Assembly (NCBI GenBank): GCA_040217815.1
Contig: JBEHWI010000037.1
Coordinates: forward strand, 1 to 25,515
Origin: UBA5314 sp040217815
GTDB taxonomy: Bacteria; Bacillota; Syntrophomonadia; Syntrophomonadales; Syntrophomonadaceae
Length of the DNA stretch: 25,515 nucleotides
Direction of reading: 5' to 3'
The notes under the pieces were generated by a model. It made no database searches. It was not told where the DNA came from and was given only the letters and a program-made list of their open reading frames with translations. The translations under genes and the position numbers were made by a program. Shown here one piece after another: positions 7,790-15,811 of this stretch; position 1 is the stretch's first letter; each line of letters starts with the position of its first letter.

Positions 7790-10411
7790 ATGGGCAATTT
7801 GAATCGTTGTTCTACCGGCGTAGAGGCCCTGGACCGGGTTTTGGATAACCTGCGCCTGGGCGATAATGTGGTATGGCAGGTTGATTCGGTTATTGACTAT
7901 GCATATTTTGTACGCTGTTTTGTCCAGCAGGCCCTGCGCGAAAAACGCCATCTGGTCTATATTCGCTTTGGCCAGCACCGCAGAATCGTGGTGGACGATC
8001 CGCTGGTTAAAGTATATTACCTGGAGCCGGTGCAGGGATTTGAAAGCTTTTCCGCGCAGGTTCATGAAATCGCCAGCCAGGAAGGGCGCGGTGTTTACTA
8101 CGTATTTGACTGTTTATCCGATCTACTATCCACCTGGGCGACCGATCTGATGATCGGCAACTTTTTCCGGGTGACCTGCCCCTATCTGTTTGAACTCGAT
8201 ACCATAGCCTATTTTTGTTTACTGCGCAACCGCAATTCCAACGACACCATCGCCCGCATCCGGGAAACCACCCAGCTGTTTCTGGATGTATATCACCAGG
8301 GCGAGCAGGTTCTAGTCCACCCTCTCAAAGTATGGAACCGCTATTCTCCAACTATGTTCCTGCCTCATGTCAAAGTGGGAGAGGATTTTCTGCCCATAAC
8401 CAGCAGCATGGAAGCCTCCCGGTTGTTTTCCAGCTTTAACTGGAGGGGGCCGGGCAATGTAGAAAGCAAACTCGACTACTGGGACCGGGTATTTCTAAAG
8501 GCCCAGGAGCTGGTGGAGCATTCCCGCAATGGAGAAAGGCTGTCTTCCCAGGAAGAAAAAGAGATGGTAGATCAGCTCTGCTGGATGGTGATCGGGCGGG
8601 AGGATAAAGTTTTAGATCTGGCCTACCGCTATTTTACCCTGGAAGACCTGTTGGAGATCCGCAACCGGCTGCTGGGCTCGGGATATATCGGAGGCAAATC
8701 GGTGGGTATGCTTCTCGCCCGAAAGATCCTTCAGGCTGATAAGGACCATGACTGGGATAAATGGCTTGAGCCGCACGACTCCTTTTATATAGGGGCTGAT
8801 GTCTATTACACCTTCCTGGTGGAAAACGGCTGTTGGAATCTGCGCCTGGAACAAAAAAAGGAAGAAAGCTATTTTACCGCGGCGGCTATTTTGCGGGAAA
8901 AGATCCTGGCCGGGGAATTTCCGGGCGCTATACGGGATCAGTTGTATCAGATGCTGGATTATTACGGGCAATCCCCGATAATCATAAGATCCAGCAGCCT
9001 TTTGGAAGACGGCTTCGGCAATGCCTTTGCCGGCAAATATGAGAGTATATTCTGCGTCAACCAGGGCGACCTGACTGAGAGATACGCGATGTTGGAGAAG
9101 GCGGTTAAAACCGTTTACGCCAGCACCATGAGCGATGATGCCCTGACTTATCGCTGGCAGCGGGGTATGGCCGGCAGCGACGAGCAGATGGCTTTGCTAG
9201 TGCAGCGCGTATCAGGTTCGCACCACGGGTATTATTTCTTCCCTGATCTGGCCGGGGTGGCTATGTCCAACAATCCCTTCGCCTGGCGGGAGGATCTCGA
9301 TGCCGGGGCGGGCATGATGCGCCTGGTTCTGGGTCTGGGAACCAGGGCGGTCAACCGGGTGGAAGAAGACTACCCCCGGGTGGTGGCCCTTGACAGACCT
9401 CTGCTTCGGCCGGAAAGCAATTCTGAAGAAATACGCCGTTATTCCCAGCATAAGATTGATTTATTGGATGTATCCATAAATGAACTGGTTTCTTTGGATA
9501 TCGGGCGTTTGTCAGGTTTGAGTTCCGACGTCCGGGTCTGGCCTTTGGTGGCCGAGCATGATCATGAAACCAGCCAGCGTATGAAAGCCATGGGCTACGA
9601 GGACCCGAGGGCCTGGACCCTTACCTTTGAAAAGCTGTTAACCAAAACAGAGTTGGCCACTGCAATGCAGAATCTGCTTCAGACCCTGCAAAATGCTTAC
9701 GACTATCCGGTTGACACCGAGTTTACCATCAACTTCATGCCTGATCAGAGCATGCGGTTTAACCTTTTACAGTGCCGCCCCCTGCAGACCTGGAAGAGAA
9801 TCAACCGGCCGGGCCGCCGGGAGGCCAGCAGTGACGCCCAGGTTATTGTTAAGACACAAGGCCGTTTTATGGGCGGTGACGACCTGCCCATCATCGAACG
9901 GATAATATACGTAGAGCCCCAGGCTTATGCCGCCCTGACCGTAAATGACAAATATCAAATCGCCCGTCTGGTGGGAAGGATAAACCGGGCTTTTGCCTCC
10001 CGGATGCGTTCCCTGGCCTTTATCGGCCCGGGCCGCTGGGGAACCAGCACGCCTTCTCTGGGGGTGCCGGTAAGCTTTGCCGAAATATCTCAAGCCGGTC
10101 TGCTGGTTGAGGTAGCGGTAAGGCAGCAGGGTTATTTACCGGAGCTGTCATTTGGAACTCATTTCTTTCAGGATTTGGTGGAGACCAAGGTTTATTATGC
10201 GGCTGTCTTTCCGGATGATGAAGAAGTAGTATTTGATGAGATGTTCCTGTTGCAGCAGAACAACAACTTCCCAACCCTGTGGCCGGAATACGACCGCTGG
10301 CAGAATGTAATCAAATTGATCGATCTTCAGTCTCAGGGCCAGGCCTTGTATTTGGACATGGACTGGAAAACCCAGTATTTTTATGCCTATATTGACAAGA
10401 ACCGGTCATAA
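7790..10411 (+). CDS. PEP/pyruvate-binding (PPDK N-terminal) ATP-grasp protein with RecA-like N-terminal region
   Basis: An 873-aa protein without a known function. Residues 1-230 look like a RecA/KaiC-type domain (STGVEALDRVLDNL start, Walker B-like YYVFDC), but the Walker A glycine-lysine loop is missing, so it probably does not hydrolyse ATP. Residues about 290-670 match the ATP-grasp domain of pyruvate phosphate dikinase/PEP synthase: IIIRSSSLLEDG, FAGKYESIF, GVAMSNNPF and LLQCRPLQT. The swivelling phosphohistidine domain and the PEP-binding barrel of true PEP synthase are absent. Instead there is a family-specific C-terminal domain with FIGPGRWGTSTPSLG. GAAAGGGGG precedes the ATG. The gene lies between carA and glnB, which hints at a nitrogen or energy-linked role, but this is inference. 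Confidence 0.75.
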   Translation: MGNLNRCSTGVEALDRVLDNLRLGDNVVWQVDSVIDYAYFVRCFVQQALREKRHLVYIRFGQHRRIVVDDPLVKVYYLEPVQGFESFSAQVHEIASQEGRGVYYVFDCLSDLLSTWATDLMIGNFFRVTCPYLFELDTIAYFCLLRNRNSNDTIARIRETTQLFLDVYHQGEQVLVHPLKVWNRYSPTMFLPHVKVGEDFLPITSSMEASRLFSSFNWRGPGNVESKLDYWDRVFLKAQELVEHSRNGERLSSQEEKEMVDQLCWMVIGREDKVLDLAYRYFTLEDLLEIRNRLLGSGYIGGKSVGMLLARKILQADKDHDWDKWLEPHDSFYIGADVYYTFLVENGCWNLRLEQKKEESYFTAAAILREKILAGEFPGAIRDQLYQMLDYYGQSPIIIRSSSLLEDGFGNAFAGKYESIFCVNQGDLTERYAMLEKAVKTVYASTMSDDALTYRWQRGMAGSDEQMALLVQRVSGSHHGYYFFPDLAGVAMSNNPFAWREDLDAGAGMMRLVLGLGTRAVNRVEEDYPRVVALDRPLLRPESNSEEIRRYSQHKIDLLDVSINELVSLDIGRLSGLSSDVRVWPLVAEHDHETSQRMKAMGYEDPRAWTLTFEKLLTKTELATAMQNLLQTLQNAYDYPVDTEFTINFMPDQSMRFNLLQCRPLQTWKRINRPGRREASSDAQVIVKTQGRFMGGDDLPIIERIIYVEPQAYAALTVNDKYQIARLVGRINRAFASRMRSLAFIGPGRWGTSTPSLGVPVSFAEISQAGLLVEVAVRQQGYLPELSFGTHFFQDLVETKVYYAAVFPDDEEVVFDEMFLLQQNNNFPTLWPEYDRWQNVIKLIDLQSQGQALYLDMDWKTQYFYAYIDKNRS

Positions 10412-10424
10412 TTGTCAGACAATT
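10410..10424. repeat. 15-bp perfect inverted repeat
   Basis: AATTGTC-A-GACAATT overlaps the stop codon of the PPDK-type gene and begins the 10412-10542 spacer before glnB. It could be an operator or the base of a small hairpin. There is no T-run, so it is not a terminator. Confidence 0.4.
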
Positions 10425-10509
10425 ATCTAAATAATGAAGGGATGAACACTTTTAAGGCGAATACTATCCGTAGCAGCGTATATTCGTACAATATCTACGC
10501 AATCATATT

Positions 10510-10526
10510 TGTCAGGTTACGTGACA
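10510..10526. promoter_or_regulatory. GlnR/TnrA-type operator
   Basis: TGTCA-ggttacg-TGACA matches the TGTNA-N7-TNACA consensus bound by the Firmicutes nitrogen regulators GlnR and TnrA at every specified base. It sits directly before the glnB ribosome site, where binding would block transcription. No glnR gene lies in the window, so whether it is used is unknown. The spacer also holds a hairpin GCGTA (10473-10477 region) paired with TACGC. Confidence 0.5.
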
Positions 10527-10542
10527 GACGGAGGTGTCGCCG

Positions 10543-10881
10543 GTGAGAAAAATAGAAGCCATAATCCGCCCTGCCAAACTGGAAGAATTGAAAGCAGCCC
10601 TGAACGAAGTTGATATACGTGGCATGACTGTATACAATGTTATGGGCCGGGGCATGACCCAGGGAGTCATACAGTACTACCGGGGGCAGGAGGTAAGTGT
10701 CGACCTGTTTCCCAAAGTTAAATTAGAAATCATTTGTCGTGAAGCTGAAAAGGAGAAGATTATCGATATAATCCTCAAGGTATGCTCAACCGGTCAGATC
10801 GGGGACGGCAAGATATTCGTCTCCCCCCTGGAGGAGATCATCCGCATCCGGACCGGTGAACGGGGGGACTCAGCTCTTTAG
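10543..10881 (+). CDS. glnB: P-II family nitrogen regulatory protein with variant T-loop
   Basis: P-II trimers sense 2-oxoglutarate and ATP/ADP and bind nitrogen enzymes and transporters. The 112-aa protein starts in the canonical way (MRKIEAIIRP). I chose GTG 10543 because GGAGGTG lies 6 nt upstream; GTG 10534 would overlap that site. GMTV (residues 27-30) and LFPKVKLEI (55-63) are typical. The T-loop departs from the norm: the residue aligned with uridylylated Tyr51 of E. coli GlnB is Val51, Ser49 of cyanobacterial proteins is Gln49, and the Q39-K40 pair is T39-Q40. Tyr46 is kept. Uridylylation at the usual site therefore looks impossible. The B-loop region CSTGQIGDGKIF is intact. A GlnR-like box precedes the gene. 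Confidence 0.9.
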   Translation: MRKIEAIIRPAKLEELKAALNEVDIRGMTVYNVMGRGMTQGVIQYYRGQEVSVDLFPKVKLEIICREAEKEKIIDIILKVCSTGQIGDGKIFVSPLEEIIRIRTGERGDSAL

Positions 10882-11023
10882 ACAGCAGTCAGCATGTAAG
10901 CACCTTTTCCTTATCGCCATATAAAATGGGGTGAGAGAAGAGTATGCTTCTATTTGCCCTTCGCAACAATGCCCCGGATAAACTCCCATGCTTTACCGTT
11001 GATACATCGAGTTAAGGTTTTTT

Positions 11024-11053
11024 GCACCCTGCTTAAGGGGTGCTTTTACTTTT
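11024..11053 (+). terminator. Rho-independent terminator after glnB
   Basis: Stem GCACCC (11024-11029)/GGGTGC (11038-11043) is followed by TTTTACTTTT. It lies just before the convergent nadE stop codon. The opposite strand has only an A-run after the stem, so it should work for the plus strand only. The stretch 10882-11023 contains nothing else I can support. Confidence 0.8.
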
Positions 11054-12700
11054 CTAACTAGACTGCCAGCGGGCCGCTATGGGCATTCTGCGCCCACCTC
11101 CAAAGGCCTTGCTGCTTACCTTCAAACCCGGAGCGGCTTGACGCCTTTTGAACTCGTTGCGTTCCACCTGTTTAACTATCCAATTGACAGTCTCTTTATC
11201 AAAGCCCATGTCAACTATCCGGGAGGGCGGGCAGTTCTCTTCGATATAGTGGTACAGGATCTGGTCCAGTATCTCATAGGGAGGCAGAGAATCCTGGTCT
11301 TTTTGATCAGGCCGCAACTCAGCGGAGGGGGCCTTGTTGATGATTTCCTCCGGGATCACTTCCCGGTGGCGGTTTATATAACGGGCCAATTCGTACACCA
11401 TGATTTTGGGAACATCGGAGAGGACACTTAAACCGCCGCTCATATCCCCGTACAATGTACAATAGCCCACGGCCAGCTCGCTCTTATTGCCGGTAGACAG
11501 GACCAGGCAGCCGAACGCGTTGGAAAAGGCCATCAGCAGGTTGCCGCGGATGCGGGCCTGAATGTTTTCCTGACTCAGCCCGGTAGAGGCAGGTTCCCAA
11601 TAAGGCTGCAAAGCAGTCTGGTAAGCTGTAAAGATATCGTTGATAGGCAGGGTATGGTGTTTAATGCCCAGACGAGCCGCCAAATCCAGGGAATCATCCA
11701 CACTGCCGCTGGATGAATACGGGGAGGGCATTAGCAAGCCCAGGACATTATCGGGACCCAGGGCCTGAACCGCCAGGCAGGCGGTAACCGCCGAATCGAT
11801 GCCGCCTGATAATCCCAAGACTGCTTTCTTGAAGCCGCTCTTGTGCAGGTAATCCCTTATTCCCAGGCCAAGGGCCTGATAGAGGGTTGCGACCGGTTCC
11901 AATGGGACAAAGGGATGCCCGGATCGGTGAATACCGAGGTCAATTGTATGCAGCTCTTCTTCAAAAGCCGCTCCCTGCCATAACAGCATCCCTTGATCAT
12001 CAAGCACCATGCTCTGCCCATCGAAAATCAGCTCATCATTGGCCCCCACCTGGTTGACATAAACCAGGGGGAGTCCATGCCGGCAGGCATGATTGGACAA
12101 AAGCTTATAGCGGGTATTGTCTTTTCCGATCTGGAACGGTGAGGCGGAAATATTAATAAGCAGCGAGGCGCCTTCTGCGGCCAGTTCACCGATGGGATCC
12201 TTGTTGTAGAGGGGCCGGGGCCAGAACAAGGGGTCATTCCAGGCGTCCTCGCATATTGATATACCCAGCCGCTCTCCGCCAAAAGGAAAAACCATTATCG
12301 AAGCGGCCGGATCAAAATAACGGGTTTCATCAAATACATCATAGCTTGGCAGAAGGCTCTTGTTTTGCTGAAATAATATCTTACCTTTTCCAATCAGGAG
12401 AGCGCTGTTGTACAAACCCTTGCCCAAACTGGCACCCGGTTGAGGAATTCCCAGGAGAATACCCGTTTCCGGGTATTGTTCAGACAGGGCCAGAACTTCG
12501 AGCAGCACCGCGTTGATCTGCTGAATAAACCAGGGCATTTCCAGCAGATCGCGCGGAGGATATCCGGTCAAAAACAACTCGGGCAGGATCAATAATTGAC
12601 TACCGTCGTTTTTAACCTGTTCCAGGGATTGGTGTATCTTGTTCAGGTTGTGTTCAAGGTCTCCCACCAGCGGATTCAACTGGGCAATGCTGATCTTCAC
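11054..12700 (-). CDS. nadE: Glutamine-dependent NAD+ synthetase
   Basis: This enzyme amidates nicotinic acid adenine dinucleotide to NAD+ using ammonia from glutamine. The N-terminal nitrilase-type glutaminase shows the glutamate in LPELFLTGYPP, the lysine in QQNKSLLPSYDVF and the cysteine in ISICEDAWND. The C-terminal synthetase has the pyrophosphate loop LGLSGGIDSAV and the LSTGNKSELAVGYCTLYGD signature. I chose GTG 12700, giving 548 aa and the canonical start MKISIAQLNPLVGDL, with GGAGAGGGTGG upstream; the frame stays open to 12742 without a ribosome site. It is a stand-alone minus-strand gene converging on glnB and divergent from asnB. It is another consumer of glutamine amide nitrogen. 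Confidence 0.95.
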   Translation of the reverse strand: MKISIAQLNPLVGDLEHNLNKIHQSLEQVKNDGSQLLILPELFLTGYPPRDLLEMPWFIQQINAVLLEVLALSEQYPETGILLGIPQPGASLGKGLYNSALLIGKGKILFQQNKSLLPSYDVFDETRYFDPAASIMVFPFGGERLGISICEDAWNDPLFWPRPLYNKDPIGELAAEGASLLINISASPFQIGKDNTRYKLLSNHACRHGLPLVYVNQVGANDELIFDGQSMVLDDQGMLLWQGAAFEEELHTIDLGIHRSGHPFVPLEPVATLYQALGLGIRDYLHKSGFKKAVLGLSGGIDSAVTACLAVQALGPDNVLGLLMPSPYSSSGSVDDSLDLAARLGIKHHTLPINDIFTAYQTALQPYWEPASTGLSQENIQARIRGNLLMAFSNAFGCLVLSTGNKSELAVGYCTLYGDMSGGLSVLSDVPKIMVYELARYINRHREVIPEEIINKAPSAELRPDQKDQDSLPPYEILDQILYHYIEENCPPSRIVDMGFDKETVNWIVKQVERNEFKRRQAAPGLKVSSKAFGGGRRMPIAARWQSS

Positions 12701-12845
12701 ATATGCCACCCTCTCCAGGATGATTTTTATATAGGGTAACATCCAGGGGTCAGGCGATCAAGTTTAAGAAGTCAGGAGAAGTGGGAATCCGGAGGGAGGC
12801 TCTACGTGGCTTAGTTTCAGACACATTTGGTTAAAAAGGAGCATA

Positions 12846-12890
12846 TATAATCATGAGGCAAAGGCGCCGGGGTAATACCCAGGCGCCTTT
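12846..12890 (+). promoter_or_regulatory. asnB leader: -10 box and strong hairpin
   Basis: TATAAT at 12846-12851 is a good -10 but lacks a well-spaced -35. Directly after it, AAAGGCGCC (12860-12868) pairs perfectly with GGCGCCTTT (12882-12890), and an inner GGGT-AAT-ACCC extends the stem across one mismatch. The tail is only TTT, so it is a poor terminator. It could be a 5' RNA stabiliser or a regulator binding site. Upstream, 12743-12845 shows no gene. Confidence 0.45.
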
Positions 12891-12933
12891 ATGGGTTTAT
12901 AAGGACTTACCTAATTCTTAAGGAGTTGAACAT

Positions 12934-14784
12934 ATGTGTGGATTTAGCGGCTGGATTGATTGGAAACAGGATCTTAAAGTGCAGAGCTCAACGATAGAAG
13001 CCATGACCGAATGCCTGGCCAATCGGGGGCCGGACGGCGAAGGTTATTATATTTCCCCCCATGCCCTGCTGGGGCACCAGCGGCTGGTGGTGGTTGATCC
13101 GGTGGGTGGAGCCCAGCCCATGCAGCGAACTCACCGGGGGCGTACCTGTACTATAGTCTACAATGGAGAACTGTATAACACCGACGAGCTGAGGAGGGAG
13201 CTTAAGTACCGGGGGTGGAAATTTCAAACCCGTAATTCGGATACCGAAACCCTCCTGCTGGCTTATATGGAATGGGGTTCAAACTGTCTGTCTCGTCTCA
13301 ATGGAATTTTCGCCTTTGCGGTATGGGAGCATGAATCCGAAAGGCTTTTCATGGCCAGGGATCGCCTGGGAGTCAAACCCTTATTCTACTGCCATATTGG
13401 CTATTCCCTGATCTTTGGGTCGGAAATCAAATCCCTGCTGGCTCACCCGCAGATCAAGCCGGTGCTGGATGAAAAGGGCCTGGCTGAACTGCTGGTCATG
13501 GCTCCTTCGCGCACTCCGGGACAGGGTGTGTTCAAAAATATAAAAGAGCTAAGGCCCGGCTGGTCGCTCGGTTTTTCCCGGGAGGGTTTGCAACTGGAGC
13601 AATATTGGAAGCTGCGCAGCGAACCATTTAATGATGATCCCGAGGCTTGTTCCAGAACGGTTGCGGAAATATTCCGGGACGCGGTTTACCGGCAAACCCG
13701 GGCGGATGTCCCGGTGGCGGTTTTCCTATCTGGGGGGCTGGATTCCAGTGCGGTAACCGCTCTGACTGTTCCGGCGTTGAAGGAGCAGGGTCTGCCCACC
13801 TTCAGCTTTTCGGTGGACTATGCCGGCAATCAGGACTACTTTTCCTCAACTGCCTATCAACAGGACGCGGACTTCATGTGGGTCGAGCAGGCGGCGAATT
13901 CACTGGGCAGCCGCCATCAGTCGGTTGTTTTAAGCAACCGAGAACTGGCCGGCAGCCTGCTCCCGGCTATGAAGGCAGCCGACTATCCGGCCATGGCCGA
14001 CATCGACGGTTCCTTATTGCTATTTTGCCAGGAGGTAAAAAAATATGCCACCGTAGCACTCTCCGGGGAATGCGCCGACGAGATTTTCGGGGGTTATCCC
14101 TGGTTTCACTGGGAAGACCGCCGGGATGAGACTTTTCCCTGGATACGTGCGGTGGATGAACGTCTGGCTCTAATTAGCCCCGGCCTTAGTCCATGGCTGA
14201 CTGGTTTCTGTCGTGATTACCTGAACGAGAGGTATCAAGAGGCGGTGCGAGAGGTGCCGGTGCTGGAAGGCGAATCCGGGTTTGATGCCCACAAAAGGCT
14301 TCTCTTTTATATATGTTTGACTCGATTCATGCCCACCCTTCTGGATCGCAAAGACCGGATGAGCATGGCCTGCGGTTTGGAGGTCAGGGTGCCCTTTGCC
14401 GATCATCGTCTGCTCGAATACGTGTGGAACGTACCCTGGGATATAAAGAACTGGGGAGGAGAGGCCAAGGGCCTGCTGCGCAGAGCTTTGCAGGGAGTGG
14501 TGCCCGAATTTATCCTGCAGCGGCCTAAGAGCCCTTATCCCAAAACTCATAATCCCGAATATTTATACCTGGTTAAAATCCGGGCTGAACAGATCACCCG
14601 TGATGAGAGGGAACCGCTGGGCTATCTGCTCAATGCCAGCACCTTAAAAGACCTGCTAAACAGCGGGCGCCAGTTGTTTTCCCGCCCCTGGTTCGGCCAG
14701 TTGATGGGAGATGCCCAGTATTTTGCCTGGCTGATCCAGTTAAATGCCTGGCTCAAAGATTATTCTGTTCAAATTGAAGTATAA
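12934..14784 (+). CDS. asnB: Asparagine synthase (glutamine-hydrolysing)
   Basis: AsnB makes asparagine from aspartate with ammonia from glutamine and ATP cleavage to AMP. The 616-aa protein begins MCGFSGW, so Cys2 becomes the N-terminal nucleophile of the class II glutaminase domain (residues 2 to about 190, with ANRGPDGEG and YNGELYN). The synthetase domain follows, with the ATP pyrophosphatase loop S266-GGLDSS and the ALSGECADEIFGGY motif. AAGGAG precedes the ATG. It stands alone between divergent nadE and a convergent guanylate-kinase-like gene. Members of this family can also amidate other carboxylates (for example in cell-wall or antibiotic biosynthesis), so asparagine as the product is likely but not certain. 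Confidence 0.9.
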   Translation: MCGFSGWIDWKQDLKVQSSTIEAMTECLANRGPDGEGYYISPHALLGHQRLVVVDPVGGAQPMQRTHRGRTCTIVYNGELYNTDELRRELKYRGWKFQTRNSDTETLLLAYMEWGSNCLSRLNGIFAFAVWEHESERLFMARDRLGVKPLFYCHIGYSLIFGSEIKSLLAHPQIKPVLDEKGLAELLVMAPSRTPGQGVFKNIKELRPGWSLGFSREGLQLEQYWKLRSEPFNDDPEACSRTVAEIFRDAVYRQTRADVPVAVFLSGGLDSSAVTALTVPALKEQGLPTFSFSVDYAGNQDYFSSTAYQQDADFMWVEQAANSLGSRHQSVVLSNRELAGSLLPAMKAADYPAMADIDGSLLLFCQEVKKYATVALSGECADEIFGGYPWFHWEDRRDETFPWIRAVDERLALISPGLSPWLTGFCRDYLNERYQEAVREVPVLEGESGFDAHKRLLFYICLTRFMPTLLDRKDRMSMACGLEVRVPFADHRLLEYVWNVPWDIKNWGGEAKGLLRRALQGVVPEFILQRPKSPYPKTHNPEYLYLVKIRAEQITRDEREPLGYLLNASTLKDLLNSGRQLFSRPWFGQLMGDAQYFAWLIQLNAWLKDYSVQIEV

Positions 14785-14812
14785 ATAAGGGATATAGCGA
14801 ACTGTCCACACT

Positions 14813-14848
14813 GGCCTGTGGCCGGCTTCTAAGGCCACAGGCCTTTTT
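14813..14848 (+). terminator. Rho-independent terminator after asnB
   Basis: A perfect 11-bp stem GGCCTGTGGCC (14813-14823)/GGCCACAGGCC (14833-14843) is followed by TTTTT. Its 3' arm also encodes the last codons of the convergent guanylate-kinase-like gene. Confidence 0.9.
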
Positions 14849-15641
14849 CCCAGTTTTCAGCGTAGGCGCTCTGGCCTCCCTGTAGCAAGTCGGCAAAACA
14901 CTGAACCGCCTTTAGAGCGTCCCCCACCGGATAATAAAAGGCGTTCCAATTCTCGCTGTCTTCCCCGTCATGATTCGGAATCACCCAGTTGAATTGCCAG
15001 GCCAGCTGCAGTTCAACGGGGGCGCTGCGAGCTCTTTTTTCAATGTCTTCAAGATCGGGCAGGGACAAAATCCCTTTTTGTTTTTGGGTGCGCCTTAAAA
15101 GCTTACGCCGCTGTATATCGATCACCATTTCTTCGAGATTTACCCCCAGCTGTTTATACCAGACAATTTCACTCCTGGACAGAGGCGAGAGAAACACCTT
15201 TAAAATGGGAATTTGCTTTAGATCAGGGAGTTCCCAAAGGGCCCGAGGGACAAAAGGATTTCCCTCGAAGAAGATATCCTGGCCCTGGCCAATGACGGAG
15301 CTCAGTTCATCAAGATCGACTCCCTGGAGATCCCCCCGCACGTTCAGAAGCACAAAGCGTTCTTTTTGACCCAGTCCTTCCATCTCTGTGCGGGAGCGAA
15401 AATAGTAGTCCACTCCCTCCTGCTCTCCCGGCCGCGGTTTTCTGCTGTTGTAGAGGACCAGTTTGCGAAGCTTATTGGCCATCTGGGGATATAAGGTCTC
15501 CAGAGCCTGGCATAATGGCCCTTTGCCGACACAGGACGGCCCGCTCAACATCACGAATTTTCCGCTCTTCAAAGATAATCCCCCCGTTCGTAAAGAAGCA
15601 ACCGATTGATGCTCGAGCGCCTCCAACCGTACGATATTCAT
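14829..15641 (-). CDS. Guanylate kinase-like P-loop protein
   Basis: A protein of about 270 aa with a guanylate-kinase fold in the middle. The Walker A is GPSCVGKG (compare GPSGVGKG in Gmk), followed by SRKPRPGEQEGVDYYF, which matches the GMP-binding segment. Beyond the usual lid region it has a long C-terminal part (about 60-80 residues) not found in Gmk (about 200 aa), so it is probably not the housekeeping enzyme. The start is uncertain. ATG 15641 is preferred because the divergent promoter and a possible minus-strand promoter (TTGCAC/AATATT) lie further upstream, but no good ribosome site precedes it. The frame is open back to TTG 15785. A role in nucleotide signalling or nitrogen control is only a guess from its position next to the ANTAR-glnA operon. 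Confidence 0.65.
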   Translation of the reverse strand: MNIVRLEALEHQSVASLRTGGLSLKSGKFVMLSGPSCVGKGPLCQALETLYPQMANKLRKLVLYNSRKPRPGEQEGVDYYFRSRTEMEGLGQKERFVLLNVRGDLQGVDLDELSSVIGQGQDIFFEGNPFVPRALWELPDLKQIPILKVFLSPLSRSEIVWYKQLGVNLEEMVIDIQRRKLLRRTQKQKGILSLPDLEDIEKRARSAPVELQLAWQFNWVIPNHDGEDSENWNAFYYPVGDALKAVQCFADLLQGGQSAYAENWEKGLWP

Positions 15642-15721
15642 ATACAATGGGACTTCGTCTTTTGGAATATTTCGGCGTCTCTCCTCTTCTTCCCTACTGC
15701 CATGTTTGTGAAGAAGTATAC

Positions 15722-15750
15722 AATATTCCTGAGCCATACTACTTGTGCAA
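15722..15750 (-). promoter_or_regulatory. possible minus-strand promoter for the guanylate kinase-like gene
   Basis: On the minus strand, TTGCAC (15750-15745) and AATATT (15727-15722) are 17 bp apart. Its -35 overlaps the plus-strand -35 of the ANTAR-glnA promoter in the near-palindrome TTGTGCAA, so the two divergent promoters could compete. Confidence 0.4.
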
Positions 15751-15771
15751 ACCAGGTCTGCCTTGTAGAAT
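15743..15771 (+). promoter_or_regulatory. sigma-A-like promoter for the ANTAR regulator-glnA operon
   Basis: TTGTGC (15743-15748) and TAGAAT (15766-15771) are separated by exactly 17 bp. Transcription would start near 15778 and run through the terminator leader below. Confidence 0.6.
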
Positions 15772-15811
15772 GATAAGCGAAGCAACGAGTAAAGAAGTTA
15801 ATAAGTCTATT

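Noticed and set aside
7790..10411. The PPDK-like gene as a phosphoenolpyruvate synthase or a replacement for CarB
   Set aside because: It has no phosphohistidine or PEP-binding domain, and its ATP-grasp motifs are of the PPDK type, not the paired CarB type.
10442..10546. A 34-codon upstream ORF whose TGA overlaps the glnB GTG start (GTGA)
   Set aside because: Its ATG directly abuts the only purine-rich stretch, leaving no ribosome spacing, and the basic, low-complexity end (RDRRRCRR) looks like read-through of the glnB ribosome site. Overlap with the start codon is probably chance.
10944..11015. A 23-codon ORF between glnB and its terminator
   Set aside because: It lacks a good ribosome site and has no recognisable sequence pattern; more likely the 3' untranslated region.
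11024..11053. The glnB terminator as a bidirectional terminator also serving nadE
   Set aside because: On the minus strand the stem is followed by an A-run, not Ts.
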